The translations under genes and the position numbers were made by a program. The notes below the pieces were generated by a model. That model saw only the letters and a program-made list of their open reading frames with translations. It was not told where the DNA came from and ran no database searches. A DNA stretch of 64,000 nucleotides from Rhodococcus sp. SGAir0479. GTDB lineage: Bacteria > Actinomycetota > Actinomycetes > Mycobacteriales > Mycobacteriaceae. Of the stretch, positions 27,913 to 36,719 are shown one piece after another (the first letter of the stretch is position 1; every line of letters begins with the position of its first letter). The stretch covers positions 3,348,001 through 3,412,000 of the forward strand of contig NZ_CP039432.1 of assembly GCF_005484805.1 (NCBI RefSeq), in the 5' to 3' direction.

Positions 27913-30456
27913 TCACGGCAGCGGGTCGTGGCCGAGGTCCAGGTGGACGGGCGCCGGATCGACGACGGCACCGAGCTGGTCCCCGAGGTCGGCGACCGCG
28001 CCGCCGAACAGTCCGGCGTCCGACTGTGCGGAGCCGAACGCGTCGGTGTCGATGGTGGACCAGGCGTTCGCGCCGCCGGACAGCTGCGCGGCGGTGTCCA
28101 CCGCGCCCTGCAGCGCGGCGTCGAACCCGCTCGTGAGGTCGGCCGCGATGTCGCCGGCGCCGGTGAAACCGGCGTCGAGGCCGCCCGCGAATCCGCCCCC
28201 GAGCTCCGCGCCGACGCCGCCGTCCACGGCGCCGGTGGAACCGAGGCCGCCTGCCAGACCGGCGTCGAGGCCGCTGGACACGTCCGCCACCGCGGACGTC
28301 GCGGCGTCGACCATGCCGTCGAACGCGCCGCTCAGACCCGCGCCCAGGTCCACGCCCAGGCCGGCGCCCAGGTCGCCGGTGGAGCCGAGGCCGGCGCCGA
28401 GCTGGCCACCCAGCTCGCCACCGACCTGGCCACCCAATTGGCCACCGAGCTCCCCGGCGGCGTCGCCCACCGCACCAAGTCCACCGCCGGCGCCGAGCGC
28501 CGCGTCGAGAGCCGCACCGAGGTCGCCGCCCGCCGTGCTGCCGGTGCCCAGCAGGCCGCTGAGCGCGCCACCCAGCTCCGCCCCGAACCCGGCGTCGCCG
28601 CCGAGCAGGGCTCCGAGATCGAGCGCGGTCCCGGACTCGAGTCCGCCGCCCAGCACGCCACCGAGCGCGGCGCCGAGATCCGCACCGGCCGAACCGCCCA
28701 CACCGAAGGCGCCCTCGAGCAGGCCACCGAGATCCGCGCCGGCGCCCACCTCGATGTTGCCGCCGAGCGCGAGCGCGCTGTCGAGTGCCGCGGCGAGCGA
28801 CGTCGTCAGCGCACCGTCCACGTCGAGCGCGCTGCCGAGCGCACCGCTGATGGCGGCGCCGAGATCGCCGCCGGCGTTCACCAGGGCATCGAGGTCGAGG
28901 CTGCCACCGAGCCCGCCGTCCAGGGCAGCGCCGAGGGCGGCCCCGAGCTCGGCGCCGACAGCGCCGCCACTCGCGAGGGCAGTCTCCAGCGCTCCGCTGA
29001 GTGCGGCGGTGAGGTCCGCCCCGACGGAGCCGCCCAGCTGGGCGGCCAGGTCGGCGCCGACGGTCAGGGCGGACTCGAGAGCGCCGGTGAGCGCCGCCCC
29101 GAGGTCGCCGCCGACCCCGAGCGCGCCGCCGAGCACCGACTCCAGGGAGCCGCCCAGGTCACCCGCCGCCGCGACCGCGCCCTCGAGGGCACTGCCGAAC
29201 GCCGCGCCGAGCGAGGCACCGAGGTCGCCGCCGACCGCGAAGGCGCTCTCGAGGGCCGCCGTCAGGCCACCGCCCGCCTCCAGCAGGCCCGTCAGATCGA
29301 GGCTGCCGGCGCCGTCGAGCGCCGCGCCCAGGGCGGCACCGAGCTGCGCGGCCAGGTCCCCGTCGACGCCCAGCGACCCGCCGATGGCGGTCCCCAGCTG
29401 CGCGCCGAGGTCGAGCGCGGCGTCGATGTCCACCAGCTGCGCGAGGTCGAACGCCCCGCCGAGTTCGAGGGCGCCGCCCAGAGCGGCACCGAGGTCGGCG
29501 CCGATGGAGCCGCCCAGCGAGAGCGCCGATTCGAGCAGACCGCTCAGGTCCGCACCCACGCCGGCGAGGACGTCGCCGTCGAGGCCGCCCGCGAGGGACA
29601 GCGCCGATGCGAGGGCCGACTCCAGCGCGCCCGAGAGCGATGCCCCGAGGTCGGCGCCCGCTCCGATCGCCGCGTCGAACATCGCACCCAGCGTGGTGCC
29701 GAGCTGACCACCCAAATCGCCACCGATCGCGAACGCGTTCTCGAGCGCGGCCGTCAGCGCGCCGTCGACGGACAGCAGCCCGTCCAGGTCGATGCCGCCG
29801 ATGCCCTCGAACGCCGCACCCAGCGCCGCACCGAGATCCGTGACGAGCGAGCCGTCGATGTCGAGCGCACCGCCCAGCGCCGCGGCCAGCGCGCCGCCCA
29901 GGTCCACCGAACCGGCAACGTCCGTCAGACCGCCGAGGTCGAGGCTGCCGCCGAGCCCGGCCGCCGCCTCGATCGCCGCGCCGATGGCGGCACCGAGCTG
30001 GGCGCCGATGGCACCGCCCGCGGCGAGCGCGGCGTTCAGCCCGGCCGCGAGGTCGCCGCCGAAGTCGAAGCCACCACCGAGACCGCCGCCGATCCCACCG
30101 GCGAGGCCACCGCCCACCGCGGCACCGACGCCCAGGCCGGCTCCCGCGCCGAGGCCGGCGCCGCCGCCCAGCCCGAGGCCCGCGCCCAGGCCGCCGCCCA
30201 GTCCGCCACCGGCAGTGGCGCCGATCGAGCCCGCCGCTCCGGTGCCCGCGGCGAGGATGGCGCTCAGATCGCCCGCGGCGCCGCCGAACAGGCCGGATTC
30301 GGCCACCATCGGGGCCACCGCGGCGATGTCGGCCACGCACACGTCGGACAGGCCGGCCGCGGTCAGGGCCCCCTGCGGGTTGGCGCAGTAGGCGGCGGCG
30401 GCGTCCTCGTCGCGGAGGAGCCGGAGGATGAAGTCGAGAACTGCGTTGCTGGCCAT
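27913..30456 (-). CDS. iniB: IniB-like protein with giant Gly/Ala-rich repeat region
   Basis: 847 residues; the M. tuberculosis protein is 479. The N-terminal 55 residues (MASNAVLDFILRLLRDEDAA, then AYCANPQGALTAAGLSDV) form the IniB N-terminal domain. The remainder is almost entirely Gly, Ala, Leu, Asp and Ser in degenerate repeats of the form LGAxLGAALGGALE, alternating with xLDLGxLL units, roughly every 22-28 residues. There is no signal peptide or membrane segment of ordinary type. It is the first gene of iniBAC, with AGGAG 7 nt before the ATG. Glycine/alanine repeats can form repetitive helical or beta structures, perhaps a scaffold or surface layer for the dynamins; this is inference. 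Confidence 0.88.
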   Translation of the reverse strand: MASNAVLDFILRLLRDEDAAAAYCANPQGALTAAGLSDVCVADIAAVAPMVAESGLFGGAAGDLSAILAAGTGAAGSIGATAGGGLGGGLGAGLGLGGGAGLGAGAGLGVGAAVGGGLAGGIGGGLGGGFDFGGDLAAGLNAALAAGGAIGAQLGAAIGAAIEAAAGLGGSLDLGGLTDVAGSVDLGGALAAALGGALDIDGSLVTDLGAALGAAFEGIGGIDLDGLLSVDGALTAALENAFAIGGDLGGQLGTTLGAMFDAAIGAGADLGASLSGALESALASALSLAGGLDGDVLAGVGADLSGLLESALSLGGSIGADLGAALGGALELGGAFDLAQLVDIDAALDLGAQLGTAIGGSLGVDGDLAAQLGAALGAALDGAGSLDLTGLLEAGGGLTAALESAFAVGGDLGASLGAAFGSALEGAVAAAGDLGGSLESVLGGALGVGGDLGAALTGALESALTVGADLAAQLGGSVGADLTAALSGALETALASGGAVGAELGAALGAALDGGLGGSLDLDALVNAGGDLGAAISGALGSALDVDGALTTSLAAALDSALALGGNIEVGAGADLGGLLEGAFGVGGSAGADLGAALGGVLGGGLESGTALDLGALLGGDAGFGAELGGALSGLLGTGSTAGGDLGAALDAALGAGGGLGAVGDAAGELGGQLGGQVGGELGGQLGAGLGSTGDLGAGLGVDLGAGLSGAFDGMVDAATSAVADVSSGLDAGLAGGLGSTGAVDGGVGAELGGGFAGGLDAGFTGAGDIAADLTSGFDAALQGAVDTAAQLSGGANAWSTIDTDAFGSAQSDAGLFGGAVADLGDQLGAVVDPAPVHLDLGHDPLP

Positions 30457-30580
30457 GAGAACACTCCTGATGGTCGGAGGCGGGGCTGCCGCGGTGCGAG
30501 AACCCTGCGGCGAGATCGATCTCCACGCTACGAATCCGGGCGTCGCGGGGGAACGGGGCAGATCCCCCCGCCGGCGGGCC

Positions 30581-30629
30581 GGGGATGCGCGGGTCCCCGT
30601 ATAGGGGATCGCGCCCGATTAGGGGATCG
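30581..30629. promoter_or_regulatory. Repeated TAGGGGATCG elements in the iniB/Hsp70-like divergent promoter
   Basis: TAGGGGATCG occurs at 30602-30611 and 30620-30629 (18-nt spacing, same orientation), with a related GGGGATGCG at 30581-30589 and an inverted GATCCCC at 30561-30567. They lie 125-173 nt before the iniB ATG and 114-162 nt before the Hsp70-like ATG. They are candidates for binding by the LuxR-type regulator encoded at 32536. Confidence 0.45.
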
Positions 30630-30742
30630 TCCCCGAATCTGCATCGCTCGCGTGAGGTTTCCGTAACGAACGCCCGCCGGTGGCCGACAATCGCCATACC
30701 AACGGCGGCTGTGCAACCCGCCCCGAACGGATGGAGAGGCGA

Positions 30743-32533
30743 ATGGCCGCCGGGCTCGGAATTGCTGTCGGAACCACCAATTCGGTCATCGCCGTCGCCC
30801 CCGATCATGCATCGGCGACCGACGAGACGGCCGCGGTCCACTCGCGGCCCACCGCGTTGTCCGTGCCGACCGACGGGGCGCCGGTGCTGGCCGGGCTGGA
30901 TGTCTCCCCCACCGGGACGCGGGTGACCGGGTACGTCGAACGAGTCGGAGACCCGGTGGGCCTGCTCGACGACAGCGGCCGCGTGCACCGCGGGGAAGAC
31001 CTGTTCGCCGCGACCGTGACCGGGTTGATCGCCACCGTGCACGACGAGGGCGACGACACCGCCTCCGCGGACGCCGTCGTCGTCACCCACCCCACTGCGT
31101 GGAGCGCGTACACCGTCTCCGCACTCGAATCCGCGCTGGACCGCGCGGGCGTGCCGGACGCACGGCTGGTGCCCGAGGCCCTGGCCTGCGTGCGCTGGCT
31201 CGAGTCCGCCCGCGGGCCGCAGGGCGACGGCGTCGTGGTGGTCTACGACCTCGGCGGCTCCGGGCTGGACGTCACGGTGGTCCGGACCGGCGCCGCACCG
31301 TCGGTCATCGGGCGCCCGCTCCACTCCGAGGACTTCGCCGGCGACAGCATCGACCACCTGGTGACCCGCCTCGTCCTCGACGGCCTGGCCGGGCGGACGG
31401 CCGACCTCGACCCGTTCGACGCCGCGACGACGGCCGCGCTGCTCGACCTGCGCCGGCGCTGCACCGACGCCAAGGAAGCCCTGTCGACCGACACCGAGAC
31501 GACACTCGCGGTAGCGCTCCCGGGCCTCGGGACCGACGTGCGGCTCGTACGCTCGGAGCTCGAGGACCTGATCCGGGAACCGCTGACGAAGTCCCTCGAA
31601 CTGGTTCGGGAAGCGTTGCGCGCGGCCGAGATCGAGAGTTCCGACGTCACCGCCGTACTGCTCGCCGGCGGTGGCGGTGCGATCCCGCTCGTCGCCGAAC
31701 TGGTCTCGTCCGAACTGGGCCTCACCGTCGTCGCGGCGCCCGAGCCGGCCCGGACCGCGGCCCTCGGCGCCGCCCGTCTCGCGGCCGACGTCCCCGCCGC
31801 GGCGGCCGCCCCGGCCGCAGTCGCCACCGCCGAGACCGTCGAGCTGCCGCGCGCCGCGGCCGCACCGGTCGTCCCGGCGTTCCCGACGCGGCGCCACACC
31901 ACCCGCGACGGCTCGAGCATGCGGCGGCGGGTCGCGGTGGTGGCGTCCGCGGCCGCCGCGCTGGCGGTGCTCACCGCGGGCGGACTGGCGCTCGGGACCT
32001 CGTCGGCGCCTCCCGCGCAATCGAGTTCGCCCGACATCGGCACCTCCACCTCGACCACCGCACCCACCACCGGCGGGGACCGTCCGGTGACGGAGCCGGG
32101 CACCGCGGACGCGGTCACCGTCGGGCGCACCGGCACCGGCACCGGCACCGGTACCCAGGCGCCCGCTGTCGCCGGTGCCGAGGGCGGCGCCCCCGCCGCG
32201 GGTGCCGCCGGAACCCCGGCCACCCCCGGCGCGCCGACGTCCGACGGCGCCCCCGGCGCTCCCGCGCCCGCACCCGCCGCGCCGCCCGCCACCCCCTCCG
32301 GCACCGAGCCGGGAGGCGGAACACCGCCGCCGGTCTACCCGCCGTCCGGTGGTGGACCCTCGGCGCCGGTCTACAACGGGCCGTCCCCGAGCGAGGTCGG
32401 TGCGGGAATGGGCCAGGTGGCCACGGGAATCGGCCAGGGCCTCGGCGGTGTCGTGACCGGCATCGGCACCGGCGTCGGCAACGTCGTCGGAGCCGTCGTC
32501 GATCCCGTCACCGGGCTGCTGATCGGACAGTAA
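30743..32533 (+). CDS. Membrane-anchored Hsp70-like (actin-fold) protein with Pro/Ala/Gly-rich outer domain
   Basis: 596 residues. Residues 1 to about 350 form an Hsp70-type ATPase core: GIAVGTTNSVIAV (phosphate 1), VVYDLGGSGLDVTVV (phosphate 2) and AVLLAGGGGAIPLVAEL (adenosine). The canonical DLGTTNS Asp is replaced by Ala (AVGTTNS) and GGGTFD by GGSGLD, so ATP hydrolysis may be altered. No substrate-binding domain follows; instead there is a membrane segment at about 394-418 and an extracytoplasmic tail rich in Pro, Ala, Gly and Thr, ending in a Gly-rich amphipathic stretch. ATG at 30743 has GGAG 6 nt upstream. It is divergent from iniB and 2 nt upstream of the regulator gene, suggesting a sensory or scaffold role in the ini response (inference). 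Confidence 0.85.
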   Translation: MAAGLGIAVGTTNSVIAVAPDHASATDETAAVHSRPTALSVPTDGAPVLAGLDVSPTGTRVTGYVERVGDPVGLLDDSGRVHRGEDLFAATVTGLIATVHDEGDDTASADAVVVTHPTAWSAYTVSALESALDRAGVPDARLVPEALACVRWLESARGPQGDGVVVVYDLGGSGLDVTVVRTGAAPSVIGRPLHSEDFAGDSIDHLVTRLVLDGLAGRTADLDPFDAATTAALLDLRRRCTDAKEALSTDTETTLAVALPGLGTDVRLVRSELEDLIREPLTKSLELVREALRAAEIESSDVTAVLLAGGGGAIPLVAELVSSELGLTVVAAPEPARTAALGAARLAADVPAAAAAPAAVATAETVELPRAAAAPVVPAFPTRRHTTRDGSSMRRRVAVVASAAAALAVLTAGGLALGTSSAPPAQSSSPDIGTSTSTTAPTTGGDRPVTEPGTADAVTVGRTGTGTGTGTQAPAVAGAEGGAPAAGAAGTPATPGAPTSDGAPGAPAPAPAAPPATPSGTEPGGGTPPPVYPPSGGGPSAPVYNGPSPSEVGAGMGQVATGIGQGLGGVVTGIGTGVGNVVGAVVDPVTGLLIGQ

Positions 32534-32535
32534 CC

Positions 32536-35064
32536 ATGCAGACCGCACGGGCGGGGCGGCCGGCCGAGCCGGGCGACGACCCCGCACCCGGCCTCGCGGG
32601 TGTCCCCGGGGCCCGCGACCTTCTCGACGCGCTCGCGTCGCCCGGGCCGGCGTGCATCCTGGTCCGGGGCAACTCCGGCAGTGGCAAGTCGCTGCTGCTC
32701 GCTGCCGCCCGGAACACGCTGAGCGCCGACGGTCGTCGGGTGGTGTCGACGCTCGACGGCGCGGCGGGCGACGACCCACTGGTCCTCGGCGCCGCCCACA
32801 CGCTGGCCGACGACGCCCTGGCCACCGTGTGCGCCCTGGTGCGGCAGTCCCGGCGCACCGTGGTGGTGGCCACCGAACCGCGGCCCCACCGCACGCCGCT
32901 GACCGACCTGATCAGCACGATGCACGCCCACGGCACGGTGATCGACCTGCGTCCGCTCGCCCCGGCAGACGTGGTCGCCCGCGCGCGCCGCCGCGGTATC
33001 GCGCTGACGCCCGGCCTCACGCGCACCCTCCACGACTCGAGTGCAGGACTGCTCGCCGCGGTCGACGCCGGTCTGGACGCCGCGGAGGTCGCGGGCGCGG
33101 ACGACGCGGCGGTGCGCTCCGCCGTGACGTCGTACCTGCAGTCCGCCCTGCGCCACCTCGACGCCGACATGCTGTCCGCACTTGCGCTGTGCGCCCACGG
33201 TTTCGGACTCGACACCGTCGACCTCTCCGCGGTCCTGGATCTCCCGCCGGACGCATCCCGGGACCTGGCCGACCGGGTCCGCGCGAGCGCCTTCGTCTCC
33301 CGCGCGGACGCCGCGGCGCCGGCAGTGCGGGCACTGGTCGGCGCCACCATCGGCGTGACGCGCCTGCGCGAACTCCAGTCCCGGTTGCTCACCGCGCGAC
33401 TCGACGCCGCGACGCTCGACGCGCCCACCGCGTTGGCGTTCGCCGACGCCGGCCTCGACGATCCCCGCCTGGCCCGGTTCCTGTGCGGCTGCGCCGACTC
33501 CGCCGAGCCGGCGCGCGCCGCGGCGCTGCTCGCCGCCGCGGTCCGGGCCGGCGCCGATGCCCGCAGCCTGGCACTGCGCCGGGCCGAGGTGAGCGCGCTG
33601 AGCGGCGACCTGGACACCGCCGAAGCCCTGGCCGACGCCGCACTCGACCGCGCCGACGCCCTGGACGGCGCCGAACTGGTTGCTGCCGTGCGTATCTCGG
33701 CGTCCGTCGCGGCGTGCCGAGGCGCCGTCGCGCGCAGCGCCGACCTGTACGAGTGGCTCGGTCCGGACCGGGTGGGCACCGACGCGGCGATCGCGAGCAC
33801 CGTCCTGCTCGCGGCCGGACGTCCCGACGCGGCCGGGGCATCGGCGGCCGGCGGACGTCCCGGGCCGCCGACGTCCGGGGCGGCCGGGGTCGCACTGCTG
33901 GCCGAGGGGCTCCGGCAGTCGGTGACGGGTGCGGGTGCGCTGGCGATGAACTCGCTGACCCGGGCGATGTCGCTGCTGAACACCAGCGTCCACACCCGCC
34001 TGCTACCGGACACCGCCACCGCCGTGACCGCCCTGCTGTGCTTGCATTCCGGTGAACTGGCCCATGCCGATTCCGTCCTGCGGCGCGCGCTCGAGTCCGA
34101 CCCGCCGTCGAGCGTCGCGCGGACCCGGCATCTCGTGCTGTCGGCGTGGACCGCGATGGTCGGGGGCGACCTCGCAGCCGCCGCCGCGCTCGTCGACGCA
34201 CTGCCCACCGACCGCACGCTCCCCGGCCGCGAAGCGCTGTTCGTGCACGCGCTGCGCGTGGGGCTCGCGCGTCGCAACGGCGATGTCGGTGCGCTGCAAC
34301 GGGAATGGGCCGCCGCACGGCCCGTGGTGGCGGGGTACTCGGCAGATCTGCTGAGCCTGCTGCCGCTGGGCGAGCTGTGGCTGGCGGCCGTCCGGGTGGG
34401 CGAGAGCGGGCGGATCGCGCACCTGGTGGAGCAGGCCCAGGACCTGTTGTCCCGCCTGGGCGAACCCGCCCTGTGGGGGGCGTCGCTGCACTGGTACGGC
34501 GTGCAGGCCGCGATCCTCGGCGACAACCCGTCTCAACTGCTGCCGCACGCGCGGGCCCTCGCGGCCGCCGCCGAGGTGAGCGCCTACTCCGCCGGGCTCG
34601 CCACCGCCGGACGGGTGTGGTTGCGGGTCCTGCGCGAGGAAGCCGACGCGGCCGAGGTGGAATCCGCGGCACGCACGCTCGAACGGATCGGGCTGCCGTG
34701 GGACGGCGCTCGACTGGCCGGTGAAGCGGCACTTCGGGTCTCGGACACGCGCGGTGCCACGACACTCCTGCAGGTGGCGCGGTCGTTGCGCGGGACGACC
34801 GGTGCGCCGGCACCCGGGGCCGACGTGGTGGCCGCGCCCGAACCCACTGTCGGCACGCTCACCGACCGGGAGGCCGACGTCGCGCGGCTGCTGCTGCTCG
34901 GGCACACGCACCGGGAGATCGGCGCCCGTCTGTACATCGCGCCCAAGACCGTCGAGCACCACGTGGCCCGCATCCGACGGCGACTCGGGGCCAACTCGCG
35001 ATCGGAGTTGCTCTCGATGCTGCGGGCCCTCGGCTACGGGACGGTCGAACCTTCGGCCTCGTGA
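32536..35064 (+). CDS. iniR: IniR-like STAND ATPase with LuxR-type DNA-binding domain
   Basis: 842 residues (M. tuberculosis Rv0339c is 832 as remembered). An N-terminal P-loop ATPase carries Walker A GNSGSGKS (45-52), followed by an alpha-helical, tetratricopeptide-like middle region rich in Ala and Arg. A C-terminal LuxR helix-turn-helix begins LTDREADVARLLLLGHTHRE and includes YIAPKTVEHHVARIRRRLG. In mycobacteria the orthologue IniR is reported to control iniBAC in response to trehalose-linked envelope stress. The gene starts 2 nt after the Hsp70-like gene, so the two are one operon divergent from iniBAC. Its last 24 bases belong to a 31-bp tandem duplication. Confidence 0.87.
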   Translation: MQTARAGRPAEPGDDPAPGLAGVPGARDLLDALASPGPACILVRGNSGSGKSLLLAAARNTLSADGRRVVSTLDGAAGDDPLVLGAAHTLADDALATVCALVRQSRRTVVVATEPRPHRTPLTDLISTMHAHGTVIDLRPLAPADVVARARRRGIALTPGLTRTLHDSSAGLLAAVDAGLDAAEVAGADDAAVRSAVTSYLQSALRHLDADMLSALALCAHGFGLDTVDLSAVLDLPPDASRDLADRVRASAFVSRADAAAPAVRALVGATIGVTRLRELQSRLLTARLDAATLDAPTALAFADAGLDDPRLARFLCGCADSAEPARAAALLAAAVRAGADARSLALRRAEVSALSGDLDTAEALADAALDRADALDGAELVAAVRISASVAACRGAVARSADLYEWLGPDRVGTDAAIASTVLLAAGRPDAAGASAAGGRPGPPTSGAAGVALLAEGLRQSVTGAGALAMNSLTRAMSLLNTSVHTRLLPDTATAVTALLCLHSGELAHADSVLRRALESDPPSSVARTRHLVLSAWTAMVGGDLAAAAALVDALPTDRTLPGREALFVHALRVGLARRNGDVGALQREWAAARPVVAGYSADLLSLLPLGELWLAAVRVGESGRIAHLVEQAQDLLSRLGEPALWGASLHWYGVQAAILGDNPSQLLPHARALAAAAEVSAYSAGLATAGRVWLRVLREEADAAEVESAARTLERIGLPWDGARLAGEAALRVSDTRGATTLLQVARSLRGTTGAPAPGADVVAAPEPTVGTLTDREADVARLLLLGHTHREIGARLYIAPKTVEHHVARIRRRLGANSRSELLSMLRALGYGTVEPSAS

Positions 35065-35102
35065 GGCCGGCACGGTCGAACCTTCGGCCCCGTGAGGCCG
35101 GG
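35041..35102. repeat. 31-bp tandem duplication at the iniR 3' end
   Basis: Two units at 35041-35071 and 35072-35102 differing at two positions. Unit 1 holds the stop codon. Each contains the palindrome GGCCTCGTGAGGCC (one mismatch in unit 2), so two hairpins follow each other. The arrangement resembles the repeats at 4564-4654, where a gene's stop-codon region was also duplicated in tandem. Confidence 0.9.
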
Positions 35103-35177
35103 ACGAAGTTCTCGGGCGTGTCGGCCGGTTCGTGACCTATTGTTGGTGGCTGATCCCGAAGACCATTAAGGAACTCC

Positions 35178-36566
35178 ATGCGTACCTCGCTGGCGCAGCG
35201 CGCCGCCGTGCAGTCGATTGCCCGCCGCGCCGCCGTCCTCGGATCCTCGGTGGTCCTGCTCGCCGTGCCGTTCACCGCGTCGGCGCACGCCGAGCCGTCC
35301 GACAGCGGCGACAGCGCCCGCACCTCGGTCACGCAGCTCTCCGCCGACGAGCTGCCCGCGGATCTGGTCGAGGCCATCACCCGAGATCTGCGCATCAGCC
35401 CGCAGGAATACCTCGACCGCGCGGCGCGGGCGCAGGAACTCGACTCGTACGCAGCGGACTTCCGCAACGAACACCCCGATGCGTTCGCCGGCGCGTGGAT
35501 GGGTCTCGACGGTCATCCCGTCGTGGCCGTCACCACCACCGAGGCCGCGCAGACGGCCACGCGCGACGGCTACCGCACGCAGCTGGCCCCGGTCTCCGCC
35601 GACGGACTCGACCGGGCGCTCGCCGACTTCAACCAGTGGGTGTCGGACCTGCCGCGCCAGGTCGCCTCGCAGATCGGCAATGCCACCGTCGACGTCCTGA
35701 ACAACCAGATCGTCGTCGACATCGTGAACAGCCCGATCGGCCGGGCCATCGACCTGCCGACGCACCTCGCGAACGTCAAGGTCCAGCTCCAGTCGCTGGG
35801 CGGCCCGGTCCCCGTCGAGCGCTCCCCCATGGGCGGCGACACGTACGTGACGACGCCGGGACCGATCTCGGCGGCCGGGGAGGGCGAGGTCGGGGTGTGC
35901 TCCTTCGGCTTCAGCGGTGTCGACCGCGGCGGCAACGCCGTCAACATCAGCGCCGGACATTGCGATCCCGCACCCGGTTCGGGCGCCGGTGTGTACCTGC
36001 CGGACCGCGCGAACGTCGCGGCCAGCCAGCGGATCGGCAGCTTCGCCCGCTCGGAGGTCGGCGGATCGCACGCCCTCGACTACTCGCTGATCCGTCTCGA
36101 CGATGCCGGCACCCGCGCCGGACTGGACCGCCCGGTGATCCGCGGCGCCGGCGGCAGCACGCTCACCGTCACCGGCACCGCGGTCCCCGTCGTCGGCGCA
36201 CCGATCTGTAAGTCCGGCCAGACCTCGGCGTTCACGTGCGGTGTCGTCTCGGCCGACCGGGTCGAGGCGTCGCTGGAAATGCTCGACGGCACCAGCCGCA
36301 CGGTGCGCGGATTCTCCGGTACCGCTTGCACTCTCGCGGGTGACAGCGGCGGCGCCATCGTGACCGGCACGCTCGCACTGGGAATCACCAGCGGCTCCAA
36401 CAGCAGCTACGCCGCCACGTGCGCCGAGGCCAACGCGGTGCTCGCGTTCGACGGTGGAACGTCCAACCTCGGCACGCCGATCCGGGACGTCCTGGCTGCC
36501 GCCGACGCGACGTCCGGGGGCGGCATCGGTGCGGGCCTGACCGTGCGCACCGCCGCCGCGAACTGA
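35178..36566 (+). CDS. Secreted S1-family serine protease (copy 1)
   Basis: 462 residues. A signal peptide of about 37 residues ends ASAHA. A pro-region follows to about residue 215 (LSADELPADLVEAITRDLRIS, as in alpha-lytic protease-type propeptides). The chymotrypsin-like domain has His261 (SAGHCD), Asp301 (ALDYSL) and Ser390 (AGDSGGA), with cysteine pairs around His and Ser. ATG has AGGAA 5 nt upstream. It is followed by a paralogue 153 nt downstream. Substrate unknown; secreted actinobacterial proteases of this type degrade proteins or process surface proteins. Confidence 0.93.
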   Translation: MRTSLAQRAAVQSIARRAAVLGSSVVLLAVPFTASAHAEPSDSGDSARTSVTQLSADELPADLVEAITRDLRISPQEYLDRAARAQELDSYAADFRNEHPDAFAGAWMGLDGHPVVAVTTTEAAQTATRDGYRTQLAPVSADGLDRALADFNQWVSDLPRQVASQIGNATVDVLNNQIVVDIVNSPIGRAIDLPTHLANVKVQLQSLGGPVPVERSPMGGDTYVTTPGPISAAGEGEVGVCSFGFSGVDRGGNAVNISAGHCDPAPGSGAGVYLPDRANVAASQRIGSFARSEVGGSHALDYSLIRLDDAGTRAGLDRPVIRGAGGSTLTVTGTAVPVVGAPICKSGQTSAFTCGVVSADRVEASLEMLDGTSRTVRGFSGTACTLAGDSGGAIVTGTLALGITSGSNSSYAATCAEANAVLAFDGGTSNLGTPIRDVLAAADATSGGGIGAGLTVRTAAAN

Positions 36567-36631
36567 CGAATCCGTCCCCCGAATTACCCATTTCGGGTGG
36601 GCACGAGCGGTGGTGACCCCATATAGTCGAA

Positions 36632-36669
36632 CGCGACTCGGGCACCCGCACCATGCCGGGTGCCTTTCT
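36632..36669 (+). terminator. Hairpin plus U-run between the two S1 protease genes
   Basis: GGCACCC (36641-36647) and GGGTGCC (36658-36664), 7-bp stem with a 10-nt loop, followed by TTTCT. A -10-like TATAGT lies just before it at 36632-36637, so the hairpin may also sit at the 5' end of the downstream transcript and act as an attenuator. Confidence 0.6.
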
Positions 36670-36719
36670 CTGCGTGCCTCGGGGTCCAGGGCCGCAGGGC
36701 GGACAATAGAAAGGCCCTC

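Noticed and set aside
27904-30666. 920-codon open frame on the plus strand opposite iniB
   Set aside because: It is an antisense shadow of the GC-rich repeat gene; the product is low-complexity, has no start signal, and the minus strand encodes a recognisable IniB N-terminus.
29159-32779. 1206-codon minus-strand frame spanning iniB and the Hsp70-like gene
   Set aside because: It runs through two genes with well-supported frames and shows no recognisable domain.
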